Positions 1-11,611 of a DNA stretch of 64,000 bases are shown piece after piece. The stretch spans positions 102,501 through 166,500 of the forward strand of contig JAVXUO010002328.1 in NCBI GenBank assembly GCA_033065855.1. The letters are read 5' to 3'. The position numbers and the translations under genes were made by a program. Origin of the DNA: Escallonia rubra. Taxonomy: Eukaryota; Streptophyta; Magnoliopsida; Escalloniales; Escalloniaceae. Under the pieces are notes generated by a model. The model made no database searches. It worked only from the letters and a program-made list of their open reading frames with translations, and had not been told where the DNA came from. Numbering within the stretch: the stretch's first letter is position 1; every line of letters begins with the position of its first letter.

Positions 1-35
1 GTCAGAATATAAGCCTCACAATCAACAAATTTAAT

Positions 36-37
<2 letters not shown>

Positions 38-92
<55 letters not shown>
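38..92. repeat. (TA)n microsatellite, left of foldback element A
   Basis: An uninterrupted AT dinucleotide tract of about 55 bp. It abuts foldback element A. A second TA tract (313-342) separates elements A and B, and a third follows B at 1689-1738. The three tracts look like pieces of one or more TA microsatellites that served as insertion targets. Confidence 0.95.
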
Positions 93-94
<2 letters not shown>

Positions 95-309
95 AGCTGA
101 TCCGTTGATAGCGCTAGCAACTTGCTAGCGCTGTTTGGCCGTCCGCTACATTATGTAGCGGACGATAATTTACCGTCCGCTACATAATGTAGCGGACGGT
201 GAAAAAAATTGCTGTTGTGGCGCGCGATCTGGCCGTCCATTCTCGCCCGTGGACGGCCAGATCGCGCTAGCAACTTGGGTTAAGTTGCTAGCGCTAGCAC
301 TGGATCAGC

Positions 310-312
<3 letters not shown>
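93..312. mobile_element. Foldback/MITE-like element A flanked by (TA)n
   Basis: A 220-bp element with inverted ends: left GGAGCTGATCC, right GGATCAGCCCC. The inside is almost entirely nested palindrome: GCGCTAGCAACTT arms near both ends, the arms CGATCTGGCCGTCCA/GTGGACGGCCAGATCG around 227-266, and two copies of a long palindrome (GTCCGCTACA...TGTAGCGGAC) at 140-164 and 174-198. TA tracts lie directly on both sides. There is no coding capacity. The architecture resembles Micron-type MITEs described from rice, which sit in TA microsatellites; that comparison is from memory of the family and is an inference. Element B next to it shares the ends and palindromes, so A may be a deletion derivative of B. 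Confidence 0.7.
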
Positions 313-345
<33 letters not shown>

Positions 346-676
346 AGCTGATCCATTGCTCGCGTTGGCAACTTGGGTTAAGTTGCCAACGCGATCTGGC
401 CGTCCACGCGCGATCTGTGGACGGTTCAGATTTTTTTGCTCTTTTTTTAAGTTCGTCCGCTATATTATGTAGCGGACGATTTTTTGACGAATATACCCTT
501 TAATATCTAGATGTTATATTTTCTGGAATATCGTCCGCTACATTATGTAGCGGACAATATTTTGGAAACTGAAGCCCATGGAAATTCAAGAATTCTTCAT
601 CTGAAACTGGACATAATTATGTCCAGAAATCCTTCTGTAACCATGGCATCTGAAATTTCTTCATCTCCACCCACCA

Positions 677-918
677 CCACCGCCGAGCTCCTCCCAATCC
701 AGCCCACTACCATGGACACCACTCTCAACCAAACACCGACATCCAGACCCAAGTTGCTGTCGCCGCAAGCTCCCCGCCGTGACCTTTCAAGACCAAACCA
801 CCGCCGAGATCCTCCCAATCCAGCCCACTACCGTTGACACCACTCTCAACCAAACAACGATGATCCAGACCCAAGTTACCGTCGTCGCAAGCTCCCCACC
901 GTGACCTTTCAAGACCAA
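677..918. repeat. Two tandem copies of a ~121-bp unit inside element B
   Basis: The segment starting CCACCGCCGAGCTCCTCCCA repeats 121 bp later as CCACCGCCGAGATCCTCCCA and continues through AAGCTCCCC(G/A)CCGTGACC and TTTCAAGACCAAA in both. The repeat is C-rich and gives proline/threonine-rich open frames that are probably not genes. Confidence 0.85.
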
Positions 919-1230
919 ACCCGTCCTAAAAAAAAGCCCATTGACTGCCAACAACACTAGCATCAACGGCAGCAACAACACCNACAATGTAAATCTTGCT
1001 CTACCTGACATAATTTACCAAGATCTCAAGTACGTCGAAGATGTATCAGGTAAGCTGCAGAAGGACAAGTACGCAGAAGATCTGGATATTGATCGGTTTC
1101 CTCAAAATCACTTATATTCCCTTCTTGATCAAGTTTTGCCGACTGGGTTTTTGTATATATGCTCGAACAACATCCTCCTCTGTTTGCAATCCCGTTAAAA
1201 TTGTCAAGGTTTTAAACAACAAATTATGCT

Positions 1231-1256
1231 AGAGAGAGAGAGAGAGAGAGAGAGAG
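1231..1256. repeat. (GA)n microsatellite
   Basis: About 12 GA units followed by GGG, inside foldback element B. Confidence 0.95.
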
Positions 1257-1688
1257 GGAATGGACGAAGGGGGTCTCTGTAAACTCCTGATTTCTGCAAG
1301 GAAAAATTCTCATCACTAGCTTCTGATCTTCTTCCCTTCTTCATTACAAAATATGTTTATTACTATTTGTTGTTGCTGGCCGTCTAACTTTGACTCTCTC
1401 TCTGCAATACGCCAACATTTGTCATGATTATTGAAGCCCATGGAAATTTAGTGCATCACTGTGCGGTTCCATCATCCGCTACATTATGTAGCGGATGATA
1501 TTTATCCTGCGACTTGCTTCGCTCAAGCTGGGGGTATTATTGTCAAACAATCGTCCGCTACATAATGTAGCGGACGGACTTAAAAAAACGCAAAAAAAAG
1601 ATTTTGACCGTCCTCAGATCGCGCGTGGACGGCCAGATCGCGTTGGCAACTTACTTAAGTTGCCAGCACGAGCAATGGATCAGCTCCC

Positions 1689-1738
<50 letters not shown>
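1689..1738. repeat. (TA)n microsatellite, right of foldback element B
   Basis: Almost pure TA repeat with one C interruption near its start. It is the right flank of element B. Confidence 0.95.
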
Positions 1739-1742
<4 letters not shown>

Positions 1743-1947
1743 TGACTTCTCAACTATTTTAGCATAATAATTATTATATGAATAATCAAGTTGGCATTAC
1801 AAGTTAAACAATATAGAAAAAGGCAATTGGATGTGCAACGAAATATCTATCCAAGAAAAATAGAAAATAGTTGAAATGCCAATATCGAATTTTGGGAGAG
1901 AGTACCAAATGCTTTAGCTTGTGTCTGCTCTGCTCAAGTGCATGCAA

Positions 1948-2383
1948 CTTAAGGGTGTAACTTGAATGGGTTGGGTTGGTTTCTTACCTAATCCAAAAAA
2001 ATCGATATGTTTAAAAAGCTCAACGAGCTTTAACCCAAGAAAGATTAAATAAATTGGGTTGAGTTGGGTTGGATTAGTGGGCTTTTTTAGATTTCAATGG
2101 ATCAATCAAAATAGAATAAATATGTTTTATCTTTAAATAAAAAGTGGAGAGGTGGTGGCCGGTGATGGCGGTAGCCGCCGGGGTGGTGGCCGGTGATGCC
2201 GGCAACAGTGGTACCGGCCGGCGGTGACGGTGGTTAAAAAAAATGACTTTTTATCAAATAGGTTTTAAAAGCTCAACCCAAATAACCCATTATTATATAA
2301 GTTTAACCAATTCTAACCCACTTTATACTTTAGTGGGTTGGGTTGGTTAAAACCATAAAGTTCAACCCAAAGTTGTAGCCCTG
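1948..2383. mobile_element. Possible hAT-like non-autonomous element
   Basis: The left end TAAGGGTGTAACTT and the right end (reverse complement CAGGGCTACAACTTTGGG) form imperfect inverted termini of the kind seen on hAT MITEs. The candidate 8-bp target duplications ATGCAACT and AAGCAGCT agree at only 6 of 8 positions. The inside has GGGTTGGGTTGG-rich arms at both ends and a GGTGGTGGCCGGTGATG repeat at 2151-2232. There is no coding sequence. Confidence 0.4.
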
Positions 2384-3956
2384 AAGCAGCTGGATAGCAC
2401 AAATAGTCACACATGCAAGCCTAATGTCACAAGAAAATATTTGAACAACGAATGCATCGTGAGCTAATCCTATACTAAAAAAAAAAAATAAGGAACTATA
2501 TCATTCTTTTTTTGTGGGGGGTGTGGGTGGGGGTGTGTGTGGAAGGAAGACCCATTTTGTTTCCAGTTTTTGGCCGAATTTGCAAAGTTTTGAAAACCTC
2601 ATCTTTTTGGGCCGTTTGGTAGAGTTTTTTTTTTTTAAAGCTTTGGCAAGAATTTTCAAAACTAGGCCGCTTACAAAAGTTTTCTCGCCATGCTATAATT
2701 AGGTTAGGGTATCGAACCTCACTGACAAATAAAAAACTCTTTGCTTTATTTTATTTAAGTAAAATTGCATATTATAAATAATAATACAAGATATGAGTTA
2801 CATGAATATGAGACTCAAAGGGTTCCTACTTTTTAAGATCCGGCAAAAATCTAACGAAGAAAATATACATTAAAACCAACAAACGCTTTACATGCTTGAT
2901 ATAGTAACAGAAGGGATAATGAAAGTAAAACTCAAGGGCCAAGAAATCACACTATCCACTTGTCGGTGATTTTGGAGCAGTTAGTCGAACAAGCAACGGT
3001 CCTCGCAGAGCAAGTAACCAACACTTGTGCAAGGAACTGCATACGATCTTGCTGTAATAAAATGAATTGGATTATGTGACCAAGCACTTGTAGTAATACA
3101 TACCATGCTCTACTCTCTAGTAGTATGTGCCAGATAATAAATAGATAAAGGACACAAAAGAAACATAAAAAAGAACTGTATCTCTTTTTCCCTTTTTTTC
3201 CCCCTTGTTTAGTTCCTTCTTTCTCTGTTCTCACTCCCCCATAGGCCATAACTATCACAACAAAGTTGAACCAAACTTTTTGTGGTAGAAAGTTAAATTG
3301 ACTTGATTCACTGCTCCAACATATCAACGCGATCGCTCTAGAATGTGCAATCGCCCAAAGTAATCACATCAATCTCAAAGATACAAATTTGACCAGTCAC
3401 ATCATAAGCAATTTTAAATTAGTCCATTATGACGAAAAATGTTTGATTAGTTGCAAGATCCTTGCTAAGAAGGCAACTTCTACACAGTCTTGATTAAGGT
3501 ACCTAATAAAGAACAAGATCATGTGATAAAATCAAAGTCTACGAACTAGACAGTTTCTTAGAAAGATGCAAATGCATGAACACTTAGACTTGACATTCGA
3601 ATTATCTTGATTACCAAAAGATATATAAATTTCAGACTAAGAAAATTGTTTGTTGCAAAACACTTGAAAAATGTCAACCGAGGATGAAGAATGATAAAAT
3701 GAAGCAAAAACAATTTCTTTATTTTCTTAGAATATGAAAAAAAAACATTATTGACAATTTAAATTAGAAAATACATGTAAGTGTGCATAAATTAACTCAT
3801 ATAGTCAGCCTAGTGGTTAGAAAGACATCGAATGTGCTGTAAAATCGAATATTCAGCGACCAACTCTCATCAAGTGTGCGTTGACAAAACATCACCCCTC
3901 AGTACGGAGGCAAGAGGCTACTCGTGAAAACTCTTGACGGCTCTTAAAAGGTGTAA
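2384..3956. other. Intergenic, mostly unassigned; one possible terminal exon
   Basis: AT-rich sequence without a recognised gene. On the minus strand 3050-2947 could be a last exon. A TTTTATTACAG acceptor-like site is followed by an open frame reading QDRMQFLAQVLVTCSARTVA and on to ...SKITDKWIV and a stop. It reads like ordinary protein, but I cannot name a family and found no upstream exon. Confidence for that exon alone is about 0.2. Confidence 0.3.
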
Positions 3957-3965
3957 CATATTTTA

Positions 3966-5147
3966 GGGCTAATTACACATATGTCCCTGAGATTTTGGGG
4001 TAATTACACGCGAGGACACTAAGTTTCAAAATGTAACATACCTGACAAAAAACGTTAAAAAAGTATCACTTCTATCCAACCGTCAGGATTCCGTCCAAAA
4101 AGTGTAATTTTCGTCATTACGTATTTTGAAAATGGCAATACTACCCCCGTATAGTATATCGTGAATAATTTTTATAATTTTCAAATTAGAATATCAAACC
4201 CTAATTTGATATCCTAATTTTCTCTCTCCACAATTTAAACCCTAGATTTGAAGTCACCGCCGGCAGCCCCCTTCCGCCGCCCCACGCCGCCAGCAGCCCC
4301 TTTCCCCTGCCCCACGCCGCCAGCAGCCCCCCTCTCCCCACCATCTGGCAGAACCACCCCACCACGTCGGTAAGCCCTTTGGCAAACCCAAGCTACCGAG
4401 ACGCCTCCAGCAAGGACCTTAGCAAACCCACGCCACCGGCAGTCCCCCTCGCCCCACCATTCGAGAAAACAGAGAGATTCACACAACCGCAACCACCCCA
4501 TATTGTCATCACATCCCTGCACCACCCTCCCCCACCCCGTAGCCGGCCCCCACCATCCCAACTTCCGTGAGCCAACTACTTGGCACCACCGTCGTTACCC
4601 ATCACCCCGCACCACTGCCATAACCCACTTCTTTCTTCCCCAACCAAAACCCACCATCAATTCAACAACCCAAGAAAGGCATACCGTGATTCCAAGTTAC
4701 GGCATGAGAGAGAGAGATGGGCGATTCGCGGTGTCTTGCGGCAAAAAAGGGTCTTGCGGCATGGTGGGGAAGGAGGGACAACGGCGACGTGGGGAGGGGG
4801 GGGAGAGCGGGGGCGGGGCCGGCGTGGGGGTGCAGGGTGAGGTGGGGTGGGAGTACGGGGAAGCCGTGGCGTGGGATTGAATCTGAGAGATTGAGTTTGA
4901 AGATTGAATTTGAGAGAGAAAGGAGAGAGAACAAAAAAAAAAGATAAAAAGAAAAATGGGAGGGGCAGAGTTTAAAGGGGTAGAGTGGGTATTTTATTTT
5001 AAAGTAAGGGGCAATCAAGTCTTTTTGTCAAAACCGTTAAGTATTTTTGTATTCCGTTTGCCAATGGATATAAGTGTTATATTTTGAAACTTTATGTCCT
5101 CACGTGTAATTACCCCCAAACCTCAGGGACATAGGTATAATTAGCCC
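3966..5147. mobile_element. Mutator-like (MULE-type) non-autonomous element 1
   Basis: The element starts GGGCTAATTACACATATGTC and ends with the inverse (reverse complement GGGCTAATTATACCTATGTC). The inverted repeat runs for about 110 bp on each side. It is flanked by 9-bp direct repeats, CATATTTTA at 3957-3965 and CATATTTGA at 5148-5156, one mismatch; a 9-bp duplication is the Mutator hallmark. The interior is GC-rich, with a 30-bp tandem repeat (two and two-thirds copies, 4261-4340) and proline/glycine-rich open frames on both strands that overlap each other and look like low complexity, not genes. No transposase was found. Its ends resemble those of the element at 11612-12809. Confidence 0.8.
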
Positions 5148-5156
5148 CATATTTGA

Positions 5157-5838
5157 TCATGAGAACACATTTGGGTGCAGGTCAAGAAAAATGAAAAAGA
5201 ACCACATGGTAGAAACTGACTCCACTGTAGATACTCTGCAGTTGTCCCCTACGTGATGAAACTTCGTACATACCCTCTATGTGGAAAACCAACCTCACCT
5301 TCGTTTCCTCTCCTCCATGTACCGAGTGAGAGGTGTGTGAATTTTGTTGTTAAAAGGCAAAAGGGTGAGCGCGAAAATGCAAAAATCATCCATAACTTAT
5401 TCGGATTTCAAGTGGCAACAAAAATTATGAAACAAAAGAAGAAGATGGAGAAATGAATCAGGCTTAAGATAAACAGTCGTGACTCAAAAGACTGTTGGAA
5501 ATAGTTTATGTAAAAATGGCAAACTTCTGCAATTAATGGATGGAAGAATCGTATACCTATTTGGCAACAAACGGACATTATATAGCGCCCTTAATTCTCA
5601 GCCCGATTAGTCAGACAAGTACGAGAAGAAACTTCTTCACTACAACCGTGTGGCCAATCCCACAAAAGGGAAAAGGCAATTAACATCTGTCATGTATCTC
5701 AAAACAATGGTGTCACTTGTTTAATCAGTAAATCTTATTCTTCTTGTCTCTATCATCATCATCATCATCATCATCATCGGCATCAGCAGTTCCAACTGCC
5801 TTTCAAGTGAGAGAGCCATTGAGCAAAACTACAGCCTC
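5157..5838. other. 3' flank of the carrier gene
   Basis: There is no gene of its own. Part next to 5838 must be the 3' UTR of the carrier gene on the minus strand. It contains a (TCA)n microsatellite at about 5752-5779, only some 60 bp beyond the stop codon. Short open frames here have no recognisable content. Confidence 0.5.
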
Positions 5839-8800
5839 TCAATCAAGTTCTAGACTCTTTTTCATACTTTCGTACACCATATATGTAATGCTCGCTGCCG
5901 GTACAACTTTGAGAAGATTCGGGAAAATTCCTTTGTAAAAACCTCTAAAACCTTCATGCTGAAGAGTTCTCCGAAACACATCGCCCATTCCACTGTAAGC
6001 GGCACTTGCATGGGAACTTTGAGCTTGCATTCTAAAAGGCAAAAACTAAGTTAAGCGTCAACAGGGGTAAGCAAGCACCGTTTGAAGGATCAAACTAAGT
6101 ACGGTAGTGAAAATTTGGCAATTCAACACTTTTTTATAGGAAACTGATAACCAAATACCACTTCTTACAATTTGCTCCCCAATTTTGTCACTAGAAGAGA
6201 TAAAAGAAGTGTCATCAAAGGCATCAAGAAGTGCCACCAAGTATTTTCAGTGACAAGCTTGGAGTGTACGTAGTGAAAAAAGGAGTGCGAGCATTAATCC
6301 CCTCCTCTAATACGTAAAAGTACATATAGAAACTACTACCACCGCCAAACGGGGCGAGCCCAAGTATACTCAATATTACCTTGTTCTAATGACCTGTAAT
6401 GGATAGACACAGGTTGCTCCAAGGGCTCCCGAAATTGTTCCACAACCCAGTTGCACAAAAGGACCAGGTTCTACAAAAATGCATGCAGCTGTTTAGTAAG
6501 CAAATATTGAAGAAAATTTAAAGAAGTATTTAAAACAAGGACAGAGGTAAATAAGAGATCATACCACTATCTTGAAGAATGTATGTTCTTGACATGTCTT
6601 TCAAGGCCTCATATGCAGCTAAGTCGATGCCAGCATAAGGGATAATCCCAAGAAGTGATGGAACAAGTCCTCTGTAGAAGGCTCGAGGTCCCTCCTGAAC
6701 CAATATACCCTTCGAAAGTTTTCCTATGCTAGGAACTTTTCCACCTTCACAAACACAAGTCTGTAAACGGGTTTTTACTAAATCCATTGGGTAAATGGTG
6801 GTTTGTGCCACTGCACCAGCCATACCGCCAGCAAGAAGTCGCCCAGCAGTTCCAATATCTCCTTTTTCTTCCCCTATAGTATCAGCTATGAAATTCTTTA
6901 ACATCTCGTAAGTGTAAAACTTGATGGCACTCTCAGGCGCCACCTTGATGACATTTAGCCCGTTGCCTCTAAAAAAGCCCAAGAAACCACCTTCCTTCCA
7001 TATATTCTTAACTGCAGGAAGAATATGAGCACGTGTCGTCTGAACTTGCAATACCACCTTAAGACGATCGAGAGGAGCGGTTACGGTACGAGAGGCGGCT
7101 CCGGCTACTCCACCGGCAATCAAGTATTTGCTTGCATGAACATGCTTACTAATGCCTTCAGGAATGACGGCCTGTTCCCCAATATCTACAAGATATACCC
7201 TTTCCCAGTAGTGGTAAATGTTCTCAAGAGTTGCCTCGTGGGGATAGAGTAGAAGGAAATCTCTCCACTCTTCAAAAGTAATTATTCCGTTATTATCCTT
7301 ATCAACATGCTCCACAAAATGGGCTAGTTCGTCATCATCGATTTTTATCCCTGCAAAAGAAAAACTGCATTGGCTTATAAGTTGAATAAAATTAACAAAA
7401 CAAGAATCAGGGGCTAAAAAAAGACTATTACGATGTGATCTTATAATTCATAGTGATAAAAGTACAAGTTGTTTTTGATGTGATAGAACTTGCCTCACTT
7501 AAAAGAATATAGACAACAACGCTACCAAATGTATTAGTGCGGCAAATGATATAACAAGGGAGCACTCAGTGTTGTAAAAGTAATTCCGAGAGAATGAGAA
7601 CATGTCAGTTGCTGCAACCTTTGCTTTTCGCACAAATCGCATAACATGCAGAGTAATGTAGCACAGAAGTAACTTAGCAGTTGATTTTTTTTACAAAAGA
7701 ACCTGAAAAAATGAAATATTGGAATATTGGTCCCAAGCCCTTGGTACTGAAGATGCAGCACAGAATGCAGATATTTTCTGAAAGGAGGAATTGCAGAAAA
7801 TACCCAAAAGGAAAAAGAACTAAGAGGGACTTTATTCTTCCAAGTATACTCGGTAAACATACTTCAATCATTTTCTGGAGTCTGAAATGCTGCATCTCAG
7901 CCATATGGCTAGCCACGTGATATCAATCAACCAGCGATACTGAAATGCCCATTATCTCAGCCATATGGCTAGCCACTGGATATCAAGTAAAATATCTACC
8001 ACTATACCCTAGCCACTGGATATAAATACAGGTATACCCTAGCCACTGGTCAATTCAAGCAAAGAGGATCCAGATCCCTCTTTGCTACTCTCCTCTGATT
8101 CCCAACTAAACTGATATTGTATGGGGAAGATTCATCCCGCACTAAACTCCCCCAGTTTCCTCTGCTTACCATACCACCTGTCCTGCATTTGTTATGGATA
8201 TGCATAATGAATCCTCTTAAAAAGGTAATGAATGTTGCTACCTCCCTAAAGTTTCTCAAAACAAGCATCCCTCTCATTGGAGTGGGTGAAAGCCATTCTT
8301 GTGCCACTGATGCAGCCAAAATCTCACCCTAAGTTTCATTCTGCACAATAGACCAAAAAGAATTCTTTTTGCTACCCTATAATGCCAATTCCAATTTACA
8401 GGCTCAATAAAGCCATTAGAAACCATGTGTCCAACAACTCACTATATTTTCCCACCCCATTTCTTTTTTCAAAGAGAATCTCTCACATCTACCCGGAGTC
8501 ATAGACCACCTTTAATATAGGAGAGCAAAATCTACAACGATCAAGACAAACTTGCACCCATTTCGCTCTCCCAAAGGTCATCAAGTATATCTGCACTCTA
8601 AAGAGCATAGCTTGAATTCAGGAATGATGATCACCCTTATATAAGCAACTAAAGTTCTAAAGCAGAGTACAATTGTCTTACCCTTGTACAAGTCACTAAC
8701 TAGAGGCCTGGAAGAACTCACTTATTTCTGTTCTAAGTTGGTCATCTGTAATAAATATATTGTTTTCTCGATGAGACTGCGAACCACAATATAAAACTCA

Positions 8801-10376
8801 ACTTCCGAGCATATTGTTGTTTCATGTGGTCTTTGTCAGAGTTTTTGCAGAGTCTAGACGGTTTCTATAACAGAGTTGTAAGCTAAAAGATGCCATAATC
8901 ACAGCCTTCCTTTTCATGCTACCCCCTTTTATCTTCTTTTTTTTAGGAGGGGAGGAGAGAAATCCTCCTACTATGCCATCATCCCCATAGTGGAAGTTAC
9001 GGGGGAAAATATAATTCTAACAGCAGGGATTCCACTTCCCCTAAATAATCTCATTGTCAAAATTTATTGCACCTTAGTTCGACGCAAGCTCGAATGCAGG
9101 CATTCTTCTTTTGTACTACCAACAACAGTAGAATTAATAACAACACATGTTTACATGTAGCCAGGGAACATGTATCAAGTGCAAACGAAGTGTAGGTGGG
9201 AGACATTAGAGATGAAAAGGGTAGAAATGAAAGAAAACATGTTTACATGTATGCGGGGAGCATATATTAAATGCAAACGAAGTGTAGGTGGGAGAAGAGA
9301 ATAAAAACTAAAAGCCAAATCTTTTTCTGTCTGTTTATAATCCAACACCTACAAGAAACAACCAAAAAATATGTGACAGCAACAAGACCTAGGCTTTATA
9401 TTCCTTGGAGGCTGGAACTGCAATTTCATTTTGGTAACTTCGACATTGGCCAAACAAAAACTTCAAAACTTCGTAAGAAGGTTAAAATGGTATAACCATG
9501 ACCACGCAATGCTCCTAGCATTCATAGTCATGCAGAGACTCATATCCGGCATATATGCCGCCTCCATCACATAACTCCGTTTAAAGCCCGACATTATAAT
9601 AGACGTATGTCAAGAAACAACTCAGCCCATCTAAATAGTAAAATAACTCTCCTTCATAGCCAGGTGTTACTAGTTTCAAAGTCGATATAAAGCAAATACC
9701 AATTCAGCTAAACATACCGGTATATCATAGAAGGTTACAGACACTATATTCGACACAACATTATGCAACTGAATGGCAGAAGAGGTGTAATATCTCCTTC
9801 TATCTGGCACTTTAACTCATCAAAAAGGTACATGCAATTTCTACGAAAGGCTCAAAACAACTTCAAGCCGCCATATTAACAAATCTATATATCCCATAGA
9901 GTTAATTGCATCATAACATAAAACTAAATAAGGGACAAGTATGGTATACCAGCCTTGACGAGTGCGTCCCAGAGCTCCTCGGGCAAAATGCACCCGTTGT
10001 GCTCCACGTCAATCGCCTGGAAAATCCGATAGAGCTCAAGCTCCTTAGCGTCCATGTACCGCCTAAACTCGTGGTAATCCACCCGCCCGTCCCTGTTCGC
10101 GTCGCAAACCCTCAGCAAATCCTTCGCGTACTTGTGGTCAGCCGGAATCTGCAGCGCCGACAAGCCCGCCTCGATCTGCGCGTAGTCCAAATAACCCTTA
10201 TTCGCCGAATCAAAGAAATCGAACAGACCCCTAATCCTTGAATCCCTCTCTTCTTTTGTCTCTCTCAATGCGGACAAAACGTGGTCCATGGACACCGGGC
10301 CGGGTTTCTTCACCGGATTGCAGCAGCCGGCCCGGTCCGGCTGCTGCTGCGGCGGCGGCGGCTGTTCCTTAGTCAT
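5839..10376 (-). CDS. SCaMC: Calcium-dependent mitochondrial ATP-Mg/Pi carrier (SCaMC/APC type)
   Basis: Four exons, complement(join(5839..6031, 6380..6470, 6565..7350, 9950..10376)), all with GT-AG borders and intact phase, give a 498-residue protein, normal for the family. The N-terminal half has EF-hand loops at about 56-67 (degenerate, Q at position 12), 92-103 (canonical [12 protein letters not shown]), 123-134 and 159-170 ([12 protein letters not shown]). The C-terminal half holds three mitochondrial-carrier repeats with signatures PLDRLK, PMDLVK and PLQVIR. The family exchanges ATP-Mg or ADP for phosphate across the inner mitochondrial membrane, gated by Ca2+ binding on the intermembrane side. 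The start is the only ATG preceding the EF-hands; the next residues are a proline/glutamine-rich tail. Intron 1 is 2.6 kb and carries a degenerate tandem repeat. The gene looks functional. Its 5' flank is duplicated at 23280-24000. Confidence 0.93.
7885..8050. repeat. Degenerate tandem repeat in intron 1 of the carrier gene
   Basis: Units built around CATATGGCTAGCCAC(T/G)GGATATCAA recur at about 7900, 7960, 8010 and 8040, with the core CTAGCCAC kept. Next to it, 8050-8332 is open on both strands, but neither translation is recognisable. I regard it as intronic repeat sequence. Confidence 0.7.
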
Positions 10377-11602
10377 CGTACAGATCTAAATTAATTTAAG
10401 CTGTAGATACATTTACGTGTATGTACTTACGAAATTGATTCGATAGTAAAAAAGACGCTAACAGTGAACAAGGAAGGAATATAGGGGGGATCTTCTAGAA
10501 GATTCGGTGGGTTGGCCGGACTTTGGCGGTGGAGTTACCGGAATTTGGTGGAATGGCCGGTTTTCAGACAAGGAGATATTTGGGCGTGGCTGTAAATTAG
10601 GGCCAAAAGATAGACACAATTTTTTTTTTCTATTTTCGGAGAAATTTTGTGCGTCAATTCTCCACACACACACAGTGGGATATGTGTGTGTGTGTGAGAG
10701 AGAATGGATTGTAAGGGCGTTATCTCTGTCTGCAATTAATCGAAGGATGAAGGTGGTATTGCGTGGGTTGCGGGGGGGGGGGAATTACTAAATTGTGCAC
10801 TTCTTTTCTATTCCATTACAAATATTCTACTCTCATGTAAATTAAGTTTTTGTCACTAAAAATATAAGTTATCGGATAAGCGACGAATTAGAGGGTGTTT
10901 GGAATTGATTCTAAATTGATCAAACTTGATTAAATATAGATTAAATCAGTTTTGAAGTGTTTGACAATAATAATAATAATAATAATAAACTGATTAAATA
11001 TGTTCCAATGCTAAAAACTTATTAAATCCATAATCCTTATTTTCTTGGATTAAGATTTAATCACTTTTGGAGATCAAGTTTGACCAAGAAATTTACCAAA
11101 TTACCCTTACATATAAACATCAATAAATGCTTAATTTCAGTTTGAATACACTATATGATAATTTTGTTACACTAAACCTACTTTAATTTCTTTTTATCCA
11201 AACATCTTCAACAACTTTTAATCTGTTATGTCTAAAATGGATTAAAGCGAATTTTAAAAACTGATTCTGATTTAATCAAAATTTACTTTTAAGAATGTGG
11301 AAGAACAATTTAGTTGTTTTGCCATTTTAAGAATGTGGATACTCCTCCGATGCCTTTTTTTGTTTTTTTTTTGTTTTAAGCATTAATTATGTGTAGTTTA
11401 AGAAGATATTCAAGTACATGTAACTGGTAGTAGCATAGCAAAACATTATAGGACTACAGTAACCGTTTAGGGCTCCTAAAGGCTAAAACTACTTGTTGAA
11501 CAAAAGAATGTAACAAGCAGTGAGCGCCAAAAAAGTTGTATAGCGTACATATTGATTGCTTAATGAGAACGGAGATAGGAGTATGGTGAAAAAGCCAATT
11601 GT
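10377..11602. other. 5' flank and probable promoter of the carrier gene
   Basis: The region upstream of the minus-strand carrier start. 10447-10740 is a GC-richer stretch likely to include leader and core promoter. It holds a CA/GT-rich stretch (10666-10697) and a poly-G run (10773-10781). 10966-10988 is an (AAT)n tract inside AT-rich sequence with repeated TTAAATC motifs (10890-11290), which may be an old MITE beginning GAGGGTGTTTGGAATTGATT. The segments 10447-10740 and about 11395-11540 are repeated at 23280-24000. Confidence 0.55.
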
Positions 11603-11611
11603 TAATTAAAA

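Larger units (their letters stand above)
343..1688. mobile_element. Foldback element B flanked by (TA)n, 1.35 kb
   Basis: The left end GGGAGCTGATCCATTGCTCG is matched by the reverse complement of the right end, and the similarity extends roughly 75-85 bp inward with a few differences. Both ends contain a nested GTTGGCAACTT...AAGTTGCC palindrome. Four further copies of the 25-bp GTCCGCTACA...TGTAGCGGAC palindrome lie at about 453-479, 529-555, 1472-1498 and 1551-1576. The left flank is a TA tract (313-342) and the right flank another (1689-1738). Short open frames inside (for example 511-837 and 941-1198) match nothing I recognise and overlap a tandem repeat, so I do not call them genes. No transposase is visible, so mobilisation in trans is likely. 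The element contains an N at 983. Confidence 0.65.

Noticed and set aside
4235..5018. Proline- and glycine-rich open frames on both strands at 4235-5018
   Set aside because: They lie inside a Mutator-like element and overlap a 30-bp tandem repeat; neither strand gives a recognisable domain.
8050..8319. 89-codon minus-strand frame in intron 1 of the carrier
   Set aside because: The opposite strand is also open, no family is recognised, and it lies inside an intron next to a tandem repeat.
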